A DNA stretch of 64,000 nucleotides. Source: Volucribacter psittacicida. Its GTDB lineage: Bacteria > Pseudomonadota > Gammaproteobacteria > Enterobacterales > Pasteurellaceae. Both the position numbers and the translations under genes were made by a program. The notes beneath the pieces are model-generated. The model saw only the letters and a program-made list of their open reading frames with translations. It was not told where the DNA came from and did not search any database. The stretch lies in the NCBI RefSeq assembly GCF_004339025.1, contig NZ_SMFT01000002.1, positions 202,276 through 266,275 of the forward strand, read 5' to 3'. Positions 20,080 to 29,586 of this stretch are shown piece by piece; positions within the stretch are counted from its first letter, which is position 1, and every line of letters starts with the position of its first letter.

Positions 20080-20105
20080 AAGGTGAGCAAAGCTCACCTT
20101 TTTTA
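20080..20105 (+). terminator. Rho-independent terminator of htpG
   Basis: AAGGTGAGC, AAA loop and GCTCACCTT followed by TTTTT; perfect 9-bp stem 8 bp after the htpG stop. Lies only 9 bp from the slyD stop on the other strand. Confidence 0.93.
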
Positions 20106-20114
20106 TGAAAGCAA

Positions 20115-20693
20115 TTAATGCTTATGCCCGCAACCGCAGCCATGTTCATGGTGGTGATGTTCATGATGATGCCCACCGCAACCACAACCATGACCTTCCT
20201 CTTCATGACCACCACAGCAACTACCACCCTCTTGATGAATATGACCATGAGCAATTTCTTCTAATGTCGCTTCCCTTGTTGCAATTACTTCAACAGTAAA
20301 ATGTAACGCTTGCCCTGCTAACATATGGTTACCATCAACCACCACTTCATTATCGCCAACTTCTGTAATCACAACAGGTAACGGGCCAACATCAGTATCC
20401 GCAATAAAACGCATACCTACTTCTAATTCATCAACGCCCATAAAAACGTCTTTTGGCACACGTTGCACCATATTCTCGTTATATTCACCATAACCTTCTT
20501 CTGGTTTCACTTTGACTTCAAATTTATCGCCAACCGATTTACCTTCCAAAGCATTTTCTAAACCAATTACAAGATTATTATGACCTTGTAAGTATTCTAA
20601 AGGCTGATTTGCAGGCGCCTCATCGACCAAAACACCGTCTTCTGTTCTCACTTGATAAGCGATGCTTACCACAACATTTTTTGCTACTTTCAT
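20115..20693 (-). CDS. slyD: FKBP-type peptidyl-prolyl cis-trans isomerase SlyD
   Basis: Cytoplasmic prolyl isomerase/chaperone and nickel metallochaperone. The 192-residue protein has the FKBP domain (residues 1-70 and 130-150) interrupted by the IF chaperone insert, and a metal-binding tail extremely rich in His, Cys and Gly (residues about 155-192, including HHHEHHHHEH and GCGCG). The tail implies Ni or Zn binding for hydrogenase or urease maturation or metal storage. Start follows AATGGAGTAATC. Convergent with htpG. Confidence 0.96.
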   Translation of the reverse strand: MKVAKNVVVSIAYQVRTEDGVLVDEAPANQPLEYLQGHNNLVIGLENALEGKSVGDKFEVKVKPEEGYGEYNENMVQRVPKDVFMGVDELEVGMRFIADTDVGPLPVVITEVGDNEVVVDGNHMLAGQALHFTVEVIATREATLEEIAHGHIHQEGGSCCGGHEEEGHGCGCGGHHHEHHHHEHGCGCGHKH

Positions 20694-20806
20694 TGATTAC
20701 TCCATTGTTGTACAAATATTCAGGCATTGTATAAGAAATCAAACAAGATAGAAAGTTAATCCTGCTATAACTCCCTTATCTTGTCTATAATAAACACTTT
20801 TTAAAT

Positions 20807-20907
20807 ATAGTCGCTTCAATTTAAAATAAGACAAAGTGACACGCCCAAGACAGTACAGTTCGTACAGCTGTACCAACACCGTATTATTTTAAAGTGGAAC
20901 AACTATA
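20807..20907 (+). repeat. Correia-like element, copy e
   Basis: 101-bp well-preserved copy from TATAGTCGCTTCAATTT to GGAACAACTATA, with core AGACAGTACAGTTCGTACAG. It ends 13 bp before the recX ATG, so the right terminal TATA reads on as TATAAT, a possible -10 box, and the ribosome site AAGG lies just beyond it. Confidence 0.9.
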
Positions 20908-20920
20908 ATAAGGATAGATT

Positions 20921-21367
20921 ATGTCATCAGCACTACATTACGCCGTTAATTTACTTGCTCGACGAGAATATAGCGAAGCGGAAATTCGATATAAAATGCA
21001 ACAAAAAGGCTTTAGCCAAGAGGATATAGAACAAGTCATTCAATACTGCCAACAAAAAAATTGGCAAAGTGATCTGCGTTTTTGTGAAAGTTATGTCCGT
21101 TCTCGATTACAACGCGGCTACGGTAAATTACGGATTAAACAAGAACTTAAACATTTAAAAGGCGTTAATAATGAAACATTAACGATGGTTTTTGAAAATA
21201 TGGAAATTGATTGGTTCGAACAAGCCTTTACCACTTTAGAGAAAAAATTTCCTGATTTTGCACAAGTTAAGGATCTTAAAACCAAACAGAAGATTTGGCG
21301 TTATATGATTTCTCATGGATTCTCCCCTGAGGAATTTAGTGATTATATCGGGCAAAGTAATGATTAA
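20921..21367 (+). CDS. recX: Recombination regulator RecX
   Basis: Small helical protein (148 residues) that binds RecA filaments and modulates their activity. Family marks are the N-terminal ALHYAVNLLARREYSEAEI, the CESYVRSRLQRGYGKLRI motif and YMISHGFSPEEF near the C-terminus. Unlike in many bacteria, recA is not directly upstream here; instead repeat copy e and then slyD precede it, so its promoter may be supplied by the repeat. A USS-derived terminator follows. Confidence 0.92.
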   Translation: MSSALHYAVNLLARREYSEAEIRYKMQQKGFSQEDIEQVIQYCQQKNWQSDLRFCESYVRSRLQRGYGKLRIKQELKHLKGVNNETLTMVFENMEIDWFEQAFTTLEKKFPDFAQVKDLKTKQKIWRYMISHGFSPEEFSDYIGQSND

Positions 21368-21408
21368 AAGTGCGGTATAAAAATAAAAATTTTTTGCACC
21401 GCACTTTT
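21368..21408. terminator. Inverted-uptake-signal terminator after recX
   Basis: AAGTGCGGT (21368-21376) and ACCGCACTT (21398-21406) form a stem with flanking A/T, followed by TTTT. Paired uptake sequences in opposite orientation acting as terminators are well known in Haemophilus. Confidence 0.85.
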
Positions 21409-21458
21409 ATACTTATTTTAATGTTGTAATAACAAAATTAATCTTTATAAAATTAAGC

Positions 21459-22883
21459 TTAAATATCCAAAAACGCCATGATACTCTGTGCGGCATCTCG
21501 TCCTTCTGCGATGGCGGTTACGACGAGATCGGAGCCTCGGGTGATGTCGCCGCCGGCAAAGATTTTTGGGTTGGCGGTTTGTTGTTTTAAGCCTGTTTTT
21601 GCTTCAATTCTGCCTCGTTGATCGGTGGTTACCCCTACTTTACTGAGCCAAGGCATACGATGTGGTGCAAAACCGAAAGCCACAATAATGGCATCACAAG
21701 GGATAATTTCTTCGCTGCCAGCAATAGGTTCAGCTCGGCGGCGTCCTTGTTGATCAGGCTCGCCTAGTTGGGTGCGGACAATTTTAATCCCTGTGACTTT
21801 GCCTTGTTTATCCACTTCCACTGCCACAGGATCTGCTTCAATTTCAACAGGTTGGGCATTGAATTGGAATTTTACCCCTTCCTCTTGTGCATTAGTGTAT
21901 TCTTTTTTGGAGCCTGGCATATTAGCGGCATCACGACGATAAACACAGGTTACCGCTTTCGCTCGTTGGCGAACAGAGGTGCGAACACAATCCATTGCGG
22001 TATCCCCACCGCCCAACACAACCACGCGTTTATCCTGCATACTCACATAATCAGGTGCTGGTAAATTTAATAGATGTTGGGTATTGCCGATTAAAAATGG
22101 TAAAGCTGAATATACCCCTTGAGCTTGTTCGTTAGGGATATTCGCCTTGATCCCTTGATAAGTCCCAACCGCGAGAAATACGGCGTCATATTGTTCCACA
22201 ATGTCAGCTAATTCAATATCCTTGCCGATTTCTACACCAAGTTTAAATTGGATACCCATTTCGCTAAACAATTCTCGGCGGCGTTGCATCACTTGCTTTT
22301 CTAATTTAAAGGCAGGGATACCAAAGGTCAGCAATCCGCCAATTTCTTGTTGGCGTTCGTAAACGGTAACCTCTACCCCATTGCGAATTAATACATCAGC
22401 ACAACCTAGTCCAGCTGGACCTGCTCCGATAATCGCCACTTTTTTACCGCTTGCCTCTACCGCTGGAACGCTAGGCTTCCAGCCCATAGCGAAGGCTTTT
22501 TCGGTAATATATTTTTCTACGTTGCCAATGGTTACTGCACCAAATTCTGCGTTTAGGGTGCAATCGCCCTCACAAAGGCGATCTTGTGGGCAAACTCGTC
22601 CACAAACTTCTGGTAGGCTATTGGTGCTATGGGCTAATTCGGCGGCTTCAATAATACGCCCTTCATTAGCCAACTTTAGCCAGTTAGGAATGTTGTTGTG
22701 TAACGGGCATTTATTTTGGCAATAAGGGTTACCACAAGCTAAACAGCGATCCGCTTGAGATTTGGCTTGGCTATCGCTAAAGGCTTGATAGATTTCAATA
22801 AATTCTATTTTGCGTGCATTTAATGGGATTTTTGGTGGATCTACTCGAGGTAAATCAATAAATTGGTAAACATTCTCACTCAT
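21459..22883 (-). CDS. gltD: Glutamate synthase (NADPH) small subunit
   Basis: 474-residue beta subunit of NADPH-GOGAT, which passes electrons from NADPH through FAD and [4Fe-4S] clusters to the large subunit. Seen: N-terminal Cys clusters (CLACGNPYCQNKCPLHN and CGRVCPQDRLCEGDC), FAD-binding VAIIGAGPAGLGCAD and NADPH-binding VVVLGGGDTAMDCVRT. It is downstream of gltB by 44 bp on the same strand, hence co-transcribed. Together with gltB gives net glutamate synthesis from 2-oxoglutarate and glutamine. Confidence 0.96.
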   Translation of the reverse strand: MSENVYQFIDLPRVDPPKIPLNARKIEFIEIYQAFSDSQAKSQADRCLACGNPYCQNKCPLHNNIPNWLKLANEGRIIEAAELAHSTNSLPEVCGRVCPQDRLCEGDCTLNAEFGAVTIGNVEKYITEKAFAMGWKPSVPAVEASGKKVAIIGAGPAGLGCADVLIRNGVEVTVYERQQEIGGLLTFGIPAFKLEKQVMQRRRELFSEMGIQFKLGVEIGKDIELADIVEQYDAVFLAVGTYQGIKANIPNEQAQGVYSALPFLIGNTQHLLNLPAPDYVSMQDKRVVVLGGGDTAMDCVRTSVRQRAKAVTCVYRRDAANMPGSKKEYTNAQEEGVKFQFNAQPVEIEADPVAVEVDKQGKVTGIKIVRTQLGEPDQQGRRRAEPIAGSEEIIPCDAIIVAFGFAPHRMPWLSKVGVTTDQRGRIEAKTGLKQQTANPKIFAGGDITRGSDLVVTAIAEGRDAAQSIMAFLDI

Positions 22884-22927
22884 AATACTTTCCTTAGAAA
22901 TCCTTTGATATTTAACTTAGGTTAAGG

Positions 22928-25900
22928 TTATTGCGTAACCACGCGTAATTCTTCAATGCTACGGCGTTTATGACCGAGTAAGGCATTGACATCATTGGCT
23001 TTTGGTTTGACCAAAATAAAGCGGTCAATAAAGTTTTCCCAATCTGCGAGGATACGTTCGCCAATGGCACTATGGGTTAGCTCCACATGGCGTGAAATTA
23101 AACCGCGTAGATGTTCTTGGTGCATTGGTAATTCCCTTAGGGATAAACCTTCTACCAATTCAGGATTAATGCGTTGTGGGAAGTTGCCATCTTCATTGAG
23201 GACATAGGCAAATCCACCTGTCATACCTGCACCAAAATTGATGCCTGTTTTGCCTAAAATGGTAACAACACCGCCTGTCATATATTCACAGCCATTGTCG
23301 CCAATGCCCTCTACTACGGCACTTGCCCCTGAATTACGCACCGCAAAGCGTTCTCCTGCTCGCCCAGAAGCAAATAATTCGCCATGGGTTGCACCATATA
23401 AGCAAGTGTTGCCAATAATGGCTGCATGTTCAGCTTTGAACGCCACGCCGTTATGAGGCTTGATCACAATACGGCCACCGCCCATACCTTTGCCTACATA
23501 ATCGTTAGCGTCCCCTGTGAGCGTAAGGTTTACGCCACCTGTTAGCCAAACACCGAAACTTTGCCCTGCGGTGCCAACTAAGTTAATATCAAAAACTTGT
23601 GTGCTGTTTCCTTTATTACCATATTCTTTCGCAATCATACCCGATAAGGTTGCCCCCACTGAGCGATCGAGATTGCTAATATCAAAATTCACTCGAAGAC
23701 TTTCGCCTTTGTTAAATGCCTCTTGTACCTCATTGACAATGGCTTTATTTAATAAGCCCTGATCGAATGGCGGGTTATTTTCTTGACAGAAACGTGCACT
23801 GCCGTCAGGCACTTTTGGCGAATACAATAATTTGGTTAAATCTAAGCCACGTTGTTTTGCGGTTTTTCCTTCAATAATTTCTAATAAATCGGTACGTCCG
23901 ATTAAATCAGTGAGTTTTTCTACCCCTAATTGCGCCAATAACTCACGCACATCTTGGGCGATAAATTTGAAATAATTCATCGCTTTTTCTACTGTACCAT
24001 GGTAATGGTTATTGCGTAGGGTATCGTCTTGGGTCGCAATCCCTGTGGCACAGTTATTTAAATGGCAAATACGCAGATAACGGCAACCTAATGCCACCAT
24101 TGGTCCTGTACCAAAACCAAAACTTTCCGCCCCTAAAATGGCAGCTTTAATAATATCCAAACCTGTTTTTAAGCCACCATCAACTTGTAAGCGGACTTTA
24201 TGGCGAAGATTATTTTCCACTAAGGCTTGTTGTGCCTCTGCCAATCCTAATTCCCAAGGAGAACCTGCATATTTAACGCTAGATAATGGGCTTGCCCCTG
24301 TACCGCCATCATAGCCTGCAATGGTAATTAAATCCGCATAGGCTTTGGCGACCCCTGTGGCAATAGTTCCCACGCCCGGCAAGGACACAAGTTTTACCGA
24401 GATTAAAGCTGTTGGATTGATCTGTTTGAGATCAAAAATCAGCTGTGCCAAATCTTCGATAGAATAAATATCATGATGTGGTGGTGGCGAAATTAAGGTT
24501 GAGCCTGGTACTGCATAGCGTAATTGTGCGATATAAGGGGTAACTTTATCGCCGGGTAATTGTCCGCCCTCGCCGGGTTTTGCCCCTTGTGCCACTTTAA
24601 TTTGAATCACATCGGCACTCATTAAATACGCCGCAGTAACCCCGAAACGTCCTGAGGCAACTTGTTTAATACGAGACACTTTTTCGGTGCCGTAACGTTT
24701 AGGATCTTCGCCGCCCTCACCTGAGTTAGAAAAACCACCTAAACGGTTCATCGCCGTAGCCAAAGCCTCGTGTGCTTCTGGGCTTAATGCCCCAATGGAC
24801 ATTGCCGCACTATCAAAGCGTTTATACAGATTTTCCGCAGGCTCTACTTGCTCCAAAGCAATGGCTTGGCAATCTTCTGTTTTCAAGCGTAACATATCAC
24901 GAAGAGTAGTAATCGGACGTTGATTAACAGCATCACGATATAATTTGTATTTTTCGTAATCGCCCGTATTCACCGCCGCTTGAATGGTATTTACTACCTC
25001 TGGATTATAGGCGTGATATTCTCCTTGTGGTTTAAATTTCAAATAACCACCAGCGTCAAGCCCTTGGCTAGCTCGCCATGCACGTTGGCGAGTTTGGCTA
25101 ATTTGTTGATGTAAATCAGCAAAATTTGCTCCCTCGATCCGACTGCTGATCTTTGGAAAACATAATTGGGTAATTTCCTTACTCATTCCCACGAGTTCAA
25201 ACAAATGAGCACAACGGTAGGAAGAAATGGTAGAAATCCCCATTTTAGACATAATTTTGTATAGCCCTTTGTTGATACCATTGCGGAAGTTCGCCAATAC
25301 CTCTCGTAACGGCTTATTAATCGCCCCCTTTTGCACCATATGTGCCAAACTTTCATAGGCTAAATAAGGATATACCGCCGTTGCACCTAAACCGATTAAT
25401 ACGGCAAAATGATGAGGATTGCGTGCCTCAGCGGTTTCCACAATAATATTGGCATCACAACGTAAATTGGCACTGACTAAACGTTGTTGAATTGCGCCCA
25501 CAAATAACGCAGACGGAATTGGCTGGCGATCTTTGCTAATTTGACGATCAGAAATAATCAATAAAACAGCGCCATTTTTGACCGCACTTTCTGCTTGATC
25601 ACAAAGCTGTACTAGGGCAGATTGTAAATCTTGCTCCGCCGAATAAGTGGCATCTAAGCGTTCGGCTTTATAATGTTGCTGCGGTAAGTTGAGTAGCTGT
25701 TGTAAATCAGAATAAAGCAAAATCGGCGATTTAAAATTCACCCGATGCGACATTCCCTCCGCCTCAAAGAATACACACATTTCTCGCCCAATACTGGTGT
25801 TAAGGCTCATCACATGGGCTTCACGCAATGGGTCAATGGGCGGATTAGTGACTTGAGCAAAATATTGACGGAAATAATCAAAAATCACTCGAGGGCGTTC

Positions 25901-27391
25901 GCTCAATACTGCAAATGGCGTATCATCGCCCATTGAGCCAACGGCTTCTTGCCCGTTTTCGCCCAGTACGCGGATAATCCCCTCTAATTCTTCGCTATCA
26001 TATAAAAATTGCTTTTGATAAATCTTAAGTTGTTTATCATCAAGGCTTACGTTACCAATATCCTGTTCCGCTATTTGCTCAAATGGGATTAAACTTTTTA
26101 CATTTTTATTAAGCCATTGGCGATAAGGGTGCCGATTTTTCACTTCTTCATCAATTTGATCAGAATGGAGCAGTTGCCCTTTACGAGTATCAATCACCAA
26201 TAATTGCCCTGGTCCGACTCGCCCTTTTTCCACCACTTCATCAGGGGCATAATCCCAAATTCCCACTTCAGAGGCAATGGTAATTAAACGATCTTGGGTA
26301 ATCACATAACGAGCAGGACGTAAACCATTACGATCCAAATTACAAGCGGCATAACGCCCATCGGATAAGACGATACCAGCTGGGCCGTCCCAAGGCTCCA
26401 TATGCATTGAGTTGAAATCATAAAACGCCCGCAAATCATCGCTCATATCAGGATTATGCTGCCAAGCTGGTGGTACAAGCAAACGCATAGCACGAAATAA
26501 ATCCATACCACCGCACACAAATAACTCCAGCATATTATCCAATGAAGCCGAATCTGAACCGCTTTCATCCACAAAAGGAGCGGCAGTTTGTAAATCAGGA
26601 ATTAATGGCGTGCGATATTTATAAGCCCTTGCTCTTGCCCAAGCTCGGTTACCCGAAATGGTATTAATTTCCCCATTATGAGCAAGATAACGAAAAGGTT
26701 GTGCCAATCGCCAACGTGGTTGAGTATTGGTAGAAAAACGTTGGTGGAATAAACAAATGGCAGACTGCATACGCAAATCCGCTAAATCCAAATAGAATTT
26801 AGGCAGATCTTTCGGCATACACAAACCTTTATAAATAATGGTTTGATTAGAAAAACTGCAAATATAAAAATCAGGATCACTAATTCGCTTCTCAATACGG
26901 CGACGGGCAATAAACAAACGGCGTTGTAAATCTTGCACACGCCAACCGCTCGGTGCATTAATAAATACTTGCTTAATCAAAGGCATATCTGCCAACGCAA
27001 TCGCCCCTAATACGGAAGGATTGGTAGGCACATCACGCCAAGCCGCAATACCAAGGGTTTCATTGGTTAATTCTTCATTGATAATCTCAATATAGGCTTG
27101 AGCTTTTTGTTCATCTTGTGGCAAAAATATTTGCCCCACACCAAAGATTTTCGCTAAAGAAAAGTGATTTTCTTCCGCAATGGTACGAAAAAAACTTTCG
27201 GGTAATTGCAAGGATAAGCCACAGCCATCGCCTGTCTTCCCATCGGACAAAATCGCCCCACGATGTTGCATTCTGGATAAACCTAAAATGGCATTACGCA
27301 CAACCTTATGGCTTTGTACCCCATCAATATTGGCGATTAAACCAAATCCGCAGTTTTCTCGTGTCAGAGAAGGATCATATAACATCTGCAT
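22928..27391 (-). CDS. gltB: Glutamate synthase (NADPH) large subunit
   Basis: 1487-residue alpha subunit of GOGAT. Domains in order: type-II glutamine amidotransferase (catalytic Cys14 in RENCGFGLIANIDG, exposed after removal of a short propeptide), linker, FMN-binding synthase domain (GEGGEDPKRYGTEKVSRIKQ), the 3Fe-4S cysteine motif (CRYLRICHLNNCATGIATQ) and the C-terminal beta-helix (GxxxG repeats). The propeptide is much shorter than in E. coli. The start at 27391 is preceded by AGGAAG. A terminator separates it from asnB upstream. Confidence 0.97.
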   Translation of the reverse strand: MQMLYDPSLTRENCGFGLIANIDGVQSHKVVRNAILGLSRMQHRGAILSDGKTGDGCGLSLQLPESFFRTIAEENHFSLAKIFGVGQIFLPQDEQKAQAYIEIINEELTNETLGIAAWRDVPTNPSVLGAIALADMPLIKQVFINAPSGWRVQDLQRRLFIARRRIEKRISDPDFYICSFSNQTIIYKGLCMPKDLPKFYLDLADLRMQSAICLFHQRFSTNTQPRWRLAQPFRYLAHNGEINTISGNRAWARARAYKYRTPLIPDLQTAAPFVDESGSDSASLDNMLELFVCGGMDLFRAMRLLVPPAWQHNPDMSDDLRAFYDFNSMHMEPWDGPAGIVLSDGRYAACNLDRNGLRPARYVITQDRLITIASEVGIWDYAPDEVVEKGRVGPGQLLVIDTRKGQLLHSDQIDEEVKNRHPYRQWLNKNVKSLIPFEQIAEQDIGNVSLDDKQLKIYQKQFLYDSEELEGIIRVLGENGQEAVGSMGDDTPFAVLSERPRVIFDYFRQYFAQVTNPPIDPLREAHVMSLNTSIGREMCVFFEAEGMSHRVNFKSPILLYSDLQQLLNLPQQHYKAERLDATYSAEQDLQSALVQLCDQAESAVKNGAVLLIISDRQISKDRQPIPSALFVGAIQQRLVSANLRCDANIIVETAEARNPHHFAVLIGLGATAVYPYLAYESLAHMVQKGAINKPLREVLANFRNGINKGLYKIMSKMGISTISSYRCAHLFELVGMSKEITQLCFPKISSRIEGANFADLHQQISQTRQRAWRASQGLDAGGYLKFKPQGEYHAYNPEVVNTIQAAVNTGDYEKYKLYRDAVNQRPITTLRDMLRLKTEDCQAIALEQVEPAENLYKRFDSAAMSIGALSPEAHEALATAMNRLGGFSNSGEGGEDPKRYGTEKVSRIKQVASGRFGVTAAYLMSADVIQIKVAQGAKPGEGGQLPGDKVTPYIAQLRYAVPGSTLISPPPHHDIYSIEDLAQLIFDLKQINPTALISVKLVSLPGVGTIATGVAKAYADLITIAGYDGGTGASPLSSVKYAGSPWELGLAEAQQALVENNLRHKVRLQVDGGLKTGLDIIKAAILGAESFGFGTGPMVALGCRYLRICHLNNCATGIATQDDTLRNNHYHGTVEKAMNYFKFIAQDVRELLAQLGVEKLTDLIGRTDLLEIIEGKTAKQRGLDLTKLLYSPKVPDGSARFCQENNPPFDQGLLNKAIVNEVQEAFNKGESLRVNFDISNLDRSVGATLSGMIAKEYGNKGNSTQVFDINLVGTAGQSFGVWLTGGVNLTLTGDANDYVGKGMGGGRIVIKPHNGVAFKAEHAAIIGNTCLYGATHGELFASGRAGERFAVRNSGASAVVEGIGDNGCEYMTGGVVTILGKTGINFGAGMTGGFAYVLNEDGNFPQRINPELVEGLSLRELPMHQEHLRGLISRHVELTHSAIGERILADWENFIDRFILVKPKANDVNALLGHKRRSIEELRVVTQ

Positions 27392-27475
27392 AGTTTAACT
27401 TCCTGTAAAAAGTAAAAGTCGTTGGTTTTATTGATTTGTTGTGTTCTGGTAGTTATACCTACCTTAGGGAGAGAG

Positions 27476-27516
27476 AAAAAAGTGCGGTCAAAATAGAGAG
27501 AATTTTTTGACCACAC
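27476..27516 (-). terminator. USS-containing terminator after asnB
   Basis: On the minus strand GTGTGGTCAAAA and TTTTGACCGCAC pair (one mismatch) and are followed by TTTTTT. The stem includes an uptake signal at 27480-27488. It lies between the asnB stop (27552) and gltB start (27391), so it should limit read-through. Confidence 0.8.
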
Positions 27517-27551
27517 CATATAGTCATATTAATTTGATAATTATGCTTTAA

Positions 27552-29135
27552 TTATTTTCCACTATCCCCATAGTTACCCAATACTCTCGCACTTGGATCA
27601 TCAACATTACAGCCTTCCCATTCTTTATTCGGCATCCAAAAGTCTTTAATCCAATGAGATTGTCCTGGGTAGAATTGCTCAAAAATATCACGATAAAGTA
27701 AAGATTCTTTGGTAAATGGCGTACCATGTGGATATTTTTGTTTCGCTTGTGCTAAATCTTGATCTGAATATTTGCTTTCCGCATAAGCCTTAAGATGATC
27801 CACCATAGAATGTCCCACCGCATCGCTAAATGCCGCTTTCTCACGATAAAGAATACTATCAGGCAAATAATCCAAGCCCTCAAAAGCACGGCGTAATAAA
27901 TATTTCCCCTTGTTATATACGTTCATTTTACGTTCTGGATTAATGCTCATCGCATAATCCACAAAATCAGTATCGCTAAACGGAACACGAGCCTCTAAAG
28001 AGTTTGCCGCTAAACAACGGTCAGCACGCAACACATCATACATATAAAGCTCACGAATACGTTTTTGTGCTTCTTGCTGGAATGCCATCGCACTTGGAGC
28101 AAAATCTGTGTATTTATAACCAAAAATTTCATCGCTCACTTCCCCCGTAAGCAATACTTTCAGATCGGTATTTTCACGAATATATTTACACACCAAATAC
28201 ATACCCATACTGGCACGAATCGTGGTAATATCCCAAGTTTCCAAATGCCAAATGACTTTTTCTAGGCTTGATAACACCTCATCTTTAGTCATAATCACTT
28301 CGGTATGTTCCGTCCCCAGATAATCCGCCACTTCTTTCGCATATTTCAAATCAATAGGATCGGTATCCATACCCACCGCAAAGGTTTTAATCGGCTTATC
28401 AGAATGACGTTGAGCAATGGCACAAACTAAAGACGAATCCAAACCGCCACTGAGTAAAAAACCTAATGGCGCATCAGAATTTAAACGTTTTAGCACCGCT
28501 GCCTCTAATTTCTCACGCAAGTTAATGGCAATCGTATCCACATCTTGTTCCACAATACGTTTCGGATCCGCCAAATCGTTATAACACACAAATTGCCCTT
28601 GAGCATAATAATGCCCCGGTGGGAAAGGCTGCACATCACGACAAAACGGCACTAAACCTTTCGCCTCAGAAGCAAAAGCAATACCGCCAGTTTGCTTATC
28701 ATAGCCATAAAACATTGGACGAATCCCCATAGGATCACGCCCCGCCATAATATCGCCACTTTGGCTATCCCATAAAACAATAGCAAATTCCCCATCAAGC
28801 ATTTTCATCATCATCTCAATGCCTAAACGCTGATACAAAGGAATCAAAACCTCACAATCGCTACCGGAGTGAAATTGATAGCCGCTGGCTAACATAGTTT
28901 TTAACTGTGGATAATTATAAATTTCGCCATTACATAATAAACGAACACCTTCATGCTCAAAAGGCTGGTTACCATTGTTGCTTAAATCCATAATAGATAA
29001 ACGATGAAAGCCCCAAATACCACTTTGATCCGACACTAAACTTTGATGATCAGGCCCACGATGAAATAGCGCATCATAACCACGTTTAAACTGTTCTGAG
29101 GTTTCGCTTGAAGACGAAAAAATAAATCCACACAT
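27552..29135 (-). CDS. asnB: Asparagine synthase B (glutamine-hydrolysing)
   Basis: Makes asparagine from aspartate, ATP and glutamine. The 527-residue protein has an N-terminal glutaminase domain with the nucleophile Cys2 (MCGFIFS) and HRGPDHQ, and a C-terminal synthetase domain with the PP-loop SGGLDSSLVC. Its position just upstream of gltBD on the same strand groups nitrogen-assimilation genes. It is slightly shorter than E. coli AsnB (554). A palindrome lies about 60 bp before the start, and a LysR gene is divergent. Confidence 0.94.
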   Translation of the reverse strand: MCGFIFSSSSETSEQFKRGYDALFHRGPDHQSLVSDQSGIWGFHRLSIMDLSNNGNQPFEHEGVRLLCNGEIYNYPQLKTMLASGYQFHSGSDCEVLIPLYQRLGIEMMMKMLDGEFAIVLWDSQSGDIMAGRDPMGIRPMFYGYDKQTGGIAFASEAKGLVPFCRDVQPFPPGHYYAQGQFVCYNDLADPKRIVEQDVDTIAINLREKLEAAVLKRLNSDAPLGFLLSGGLDSSLVCAIAQRHSDKPIKTFAVGMDTDPIDLKYAKEVADYLGTEHTEVIMTKDEVLSSLEKVIWHLETWDITTIRASMGMYLVCKYIRENTDLKVLLTGEVSDEIFGYKYTDFAPSAMAFQQEAQKRIRELYMYDVLRADRCLAANSLEARVPFSDTDFVDYAMSINPERKMNVYNKGKYLLRRAFEGLDYLPDSILYREKAAFSDAVGHSMVDHLKAYAESKYSDQDLAQAKQKYPHGTPFTKESLLYRDIFEQFYPGQSHWIKDFWMPNKEWEGCNVDDPSARVLGNYGDSGK

Positions 29136-29586
29136 AAATACATTTCCTTTATTATTTAATTCTTTTGTTGCTTATTGGCTTGTTTACCCACGTTATCAAG
29201 GGATAACAAGCTATCTAGGGTAATAATTTAAACGAAAAACACTTAACTGCCAATAAAAATAAATTAAATTTAACAAAAAATCAAATTGAATTAGTTTTTA
29301 TTTAATTATTTTTTGATTTATTGTGATTTTGTTTGATTTATTTATGGCATTAATAAGGTTTATTGAATAGGGTTATAGTCGTCCCATTTTAAAAGAACAG
29401 GACATTGGCATGCCTCAACACTCCCTTTGTGGTGTCTTTGACGTACAGACTTATCTCGTTTTAAATTGAAACAACTATAATTTGAAGCGATTACAAATAG
29501 AGATCTTATGACAAAATATTTACTTACAAGCTAAAATTCTATGGCAAAATACCTCATCCCTCTTTCCCATCATTAAGGATCCCACA
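29136..29586. promoter_or_regulatory. asnB / LysR divergent control region
   Basis: 451 bp without a gene. From left: asnB leader; a dyad GTTATCAAGGGATAAC (29192-29207) about 57-72 bp before the asnB start, with a LysR-like T-N-A layout; an extremely A/T-rich stretch (about 29225-29345); repeat copy f (29374-29479); and the LysR gene leader with AAGGAT ribosome site. The dyad is a candidate operator for the divergent regulator; that link is inferred from position only. Confidence 0.5.
29374..29479 (-). repeat. Correia-like element, copy f (reverse orientation)
   Basis: 106-bp copy in the opposite orientation, from TATAGTCGTCCCATTTT to TTGAAACAACTATA. Right end continues as TATAAT upstream of the LysR gene. 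The interior (GTACAGACTTATCTCG) is the reverse complement of the forward copies, but more diverged. Confidence 0.8.

Noticed and set aside
20105-20299. Histidine-rich plus-strand frame opposite slyD
   Set aside because: It is the antisense shadow of the SlyD metal-binding tail.
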